Notes under the pieces: model-generated | Databases searched by the model: none | What the model saw: only the letters and a program-made list of their open reading frames with translations | Told to the model about the DNA's origin: nothing | Shown: in pieces, positions 62,426 to 64,000 of the stretch | Numbering within the stretch: position 1 is the first letter of the stretch | Layout of the letters: every line of letters begins with the position of its first letter | Source: Straminergon stramineum | Taxonomy: Eukaryota; Streptophyta; Bryopsida; Hypnales; Calliergonaceae | Direction of reading: 5' to 3' | Length of the DNA: 64,000 nucleotides | NCBI GenBank assembly: GCA_963920665.1 | Contig: OY987265.1 | Coordinates: forward strand, 14,203,001-14,267,000 | Translations under genes and position numbers: made by a program

Positions 62426-62720
62426 AAGGTAGGAGTCTATAAAGCGCTCATCTAAGAGTTGAAACTAAATTTTTGGGAGGTGAAACTTCTTGAAATATTT
62501 TTCAGTAAAATTTCCTTGAAAGACAAGAGGAATTGCCATCTCAACCAAGTCATTTAATATTTTTTGGAGCTTTGCGGAATTAGTTATGATTTTTGAAGTT
62601 GAAATGGCATAGGGCTCCCACCTCCTAAAATGTACAATGGGCTACAATTCATTTACAAATTTTTTAGTCTCTTCACTAGAAAGTTCAACAACTTTAGGAA
62701 GTTCTAGCATGCTAAAAAAT
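62426..62720. mobile_element. ~300-bp miniature element, copy 3, diverged
   Basis: Begins AAGGTAGGAGTCTATAAAGC and shares CTTGAAATATTTTTCAGTAAA, AATATTTTTTGGAGCTTTG and TGAAGTTGAAATGGCA with the copies at 40.7 and 48.5 kb. The right end is not clearly preserved. Confidence 0.55.
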
Positions 62721-62934
62721 GAACCGATTTTGAAATTGCAAAGTGTGTTGGAATTGCAACAAAGTTCACTTCAACTTCATAACAACTGAAAAATGAAGAA
62801 TATAAAATGATACAACAATTTGAATTTCTTTTATTCTCTATCTATGAGAACTATAGGATAATCAAAGATTTTTTGCATTTGGGTGAAGAACATGCAAGAA
62901 ATCATACAAGCAATTCAAGTGGTATGAGAACAAG

Positions 62935-63172
62935 CAACGGTGCTAGTGTGTGGGCATGGAAATGCAAGCATGTGAGCCTTGAGCATATATATAAGTAGAT
63001 ATACTACAACTATAGAAGGTGCTTATAACATAAACAACTATAATATAGGTATCTATAACATAGTTATAGTATAATCATGGAAGGTTTCTATTAAATAGAC
63101 ACCTATAACTTAGGTGTGTAGTCTTCTAGGCTCATAGTCTCACTCTTCTAGGCTCACATAATAGCAACCCTC
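62935..63172. mobile_element. ~240-bp miniature element with ends like the giant MULE
   Basis: The left end CAACGGTGCTAGTGTGTGGG resembles the giant MULE right end (CAACGACACTAGCATGTGAG). The right end, read inward, is AGGGTTGCTATTATGTGAGC, close to the MULE left end (CAGGGTTGCTAGTGTGCGAG). The octamer AGAACAAG lies at 62927-62934 and again at 63175-63182, a plausible target duplication of 8-9 bp. The interior is made of ATAACATA/CTATAA words and codes for nothing. It is probably a non-autonomous MULE of the same or a related family. Confidence 0.55.
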
Positions 63173-64000
63173 TAAGAACAAGTATCTCTAAAGCAATTGT
63201 GAGGGTTCATTTCTTCTATGTACTATTGAATACAAGTTGTAATTTTCACAAATGTTGGCATCACTAGATAGTATATAGTATACCAAAAAATCAAACTCTT
63301 TATATAATTTTCAATTAGATATGTGTGCTTGTGATGATGATAAAGTAGACTTAAGTGTGATTCCAACGCAATTTGAAATTCCATTCATTATTGAGCGCAC
63401 ACTGGCCTCCCAAAGTTCTCCTAATCTCAAGAAGATCCACAAATTCGTAAATTAATTGTAGCCCATTATACATTGTTGGTATATACTTGTAAAGATGAGA
63501 AAGCAACATATACAAATTGTGTACATTTGAAGAGGTGGGTGGTTTTAGAGCCTTTGTGGATTTCAAGCCTCCTATCTTAATATTTTGACATTGTTTTTGT
63601 GTGTCTTTTGATTCACTTTGTAAGCTTGGACTTTGTCACTATTATATTTTTTACATCTTTTTTATAATCCTCCCATCTAAAATACACTTGGATTCAATTG
63701 CTTAATATAGGATCCAATTTTGATAGTAATTGTTTTAAGTTTGCTACCCTTTTTGTATGTCCATTCATTGTCAATGCATTTGGTCTATAGCCCTTTGAAA
63801 TTTGTCCATTCATTTACAATGCATTAGGATATATGACCTTTTGAAACATATTCTATAAGGTTAGATACTCCATTTCTGCAATTTTATTACTTATAGTTCA
63901 TAATTACAAATTAATAAATTTTTATGAAATTAAAATTTTACTAACCAAAAAATATAAAATGCATAAATTTATAGATGTATAGGCAAAAGTTTACATATTA
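63173..64000. other. AT-rich intergenic DNA, nothing recognised
   Basis: No supported gene. Around 63760-63850 the phrase TCCATTCATT...CAATGCATT occurs twice about 48 bp apart, a short diverged tandem duplication. Confidence 0.4.

Noticed and set aside
1..64000. CRISPR arrays, tRNA or rRNA genes, and prokaryotic operons
   Set aside because: No regularly spaced repeats, cloverleaf sequences or rRNA signatures were seen. Introns, plant kinesin and plant transposons show nuclear plant DNA.

Overview
The window looks like nuclear DNA of a land plant. Two ordinary host genes sit in AT-rich, transposon-laden DNA: a very long, intron-rich kinesin-12 gene on the minus strand (about 26.0-39.0 kb) and a single-exon gene for a plastid-type bifunctional nuclease (BFN plus UVR domains, 57.8-58.8 kb). 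Compact introns (mostly 100-300 bp), an AT-rich intergenic background and Copia and Mutator-like elements fit a non-flowering plant such as a bryophyte or lycophyte. That placement is inference. No single feature fixes the species.

The left 24.6 kb is one decayed Ty1/Copia retrotransposon on the minus strand, broken apart by three later insertions whose boundaries can be read to the base. (1) 21-787 is a short hAT-like element with ~20-bp inverted ends and an 8-bp target duplication. (2) 1616-19705 is an 18,090-bp Mutator-like (MULE) element with ~42-bp imperfect inverted ends and a 10-bp target duplication. Removing it and one duplication copy restores the Copia reverse-transcriptase frame exactly. 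(3) 22112-24269 is a 2,158-bp TG...CA element with a 5-bp duplication inside gag, probably a solo LTR.

The 18-kb MULE is the most unusual object here. On the plus strand it carries a transposase gene (WRKY/GCM-type zinc finger, MULE catalytic domain, SWIM finger). On the minus strand it carries a ten-exon gene, convergent with nothing else in the element, that joins a ParB-like domain to a beta-class N6-adenine/N4-cytosine DNA methyltransferase domain. That architecture is otherwise familiar from phages and bacteria. Both genes are full of in-frame stops in this copy. At least six long palindromes with a shared core (TCAGTCGGATCCGACTGA) are scattered through the element, and I saw none outside it. 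A GC-richer 2-kb block (about 9.43-11.56 kb) and one or two further minus-strand exons remain unassigned.

From 24.6 to 40.7 kb lies the kinesin gene with its flanks. From 40.7 to 56.8 kb the DNA is AT-rich and nearly gene-free, but holds several families of small inverted-repeat elements: TTAA-flanked elements, a ~315-bp element present three times, and a pair of inverted 125-bp arms. The BFN gene and its GC-richer flanks occupy 56.8-60.2 kb. The last 4 kb is AT-rich again and includes a 240-bp element whose ends resemble those of the giant MULE.
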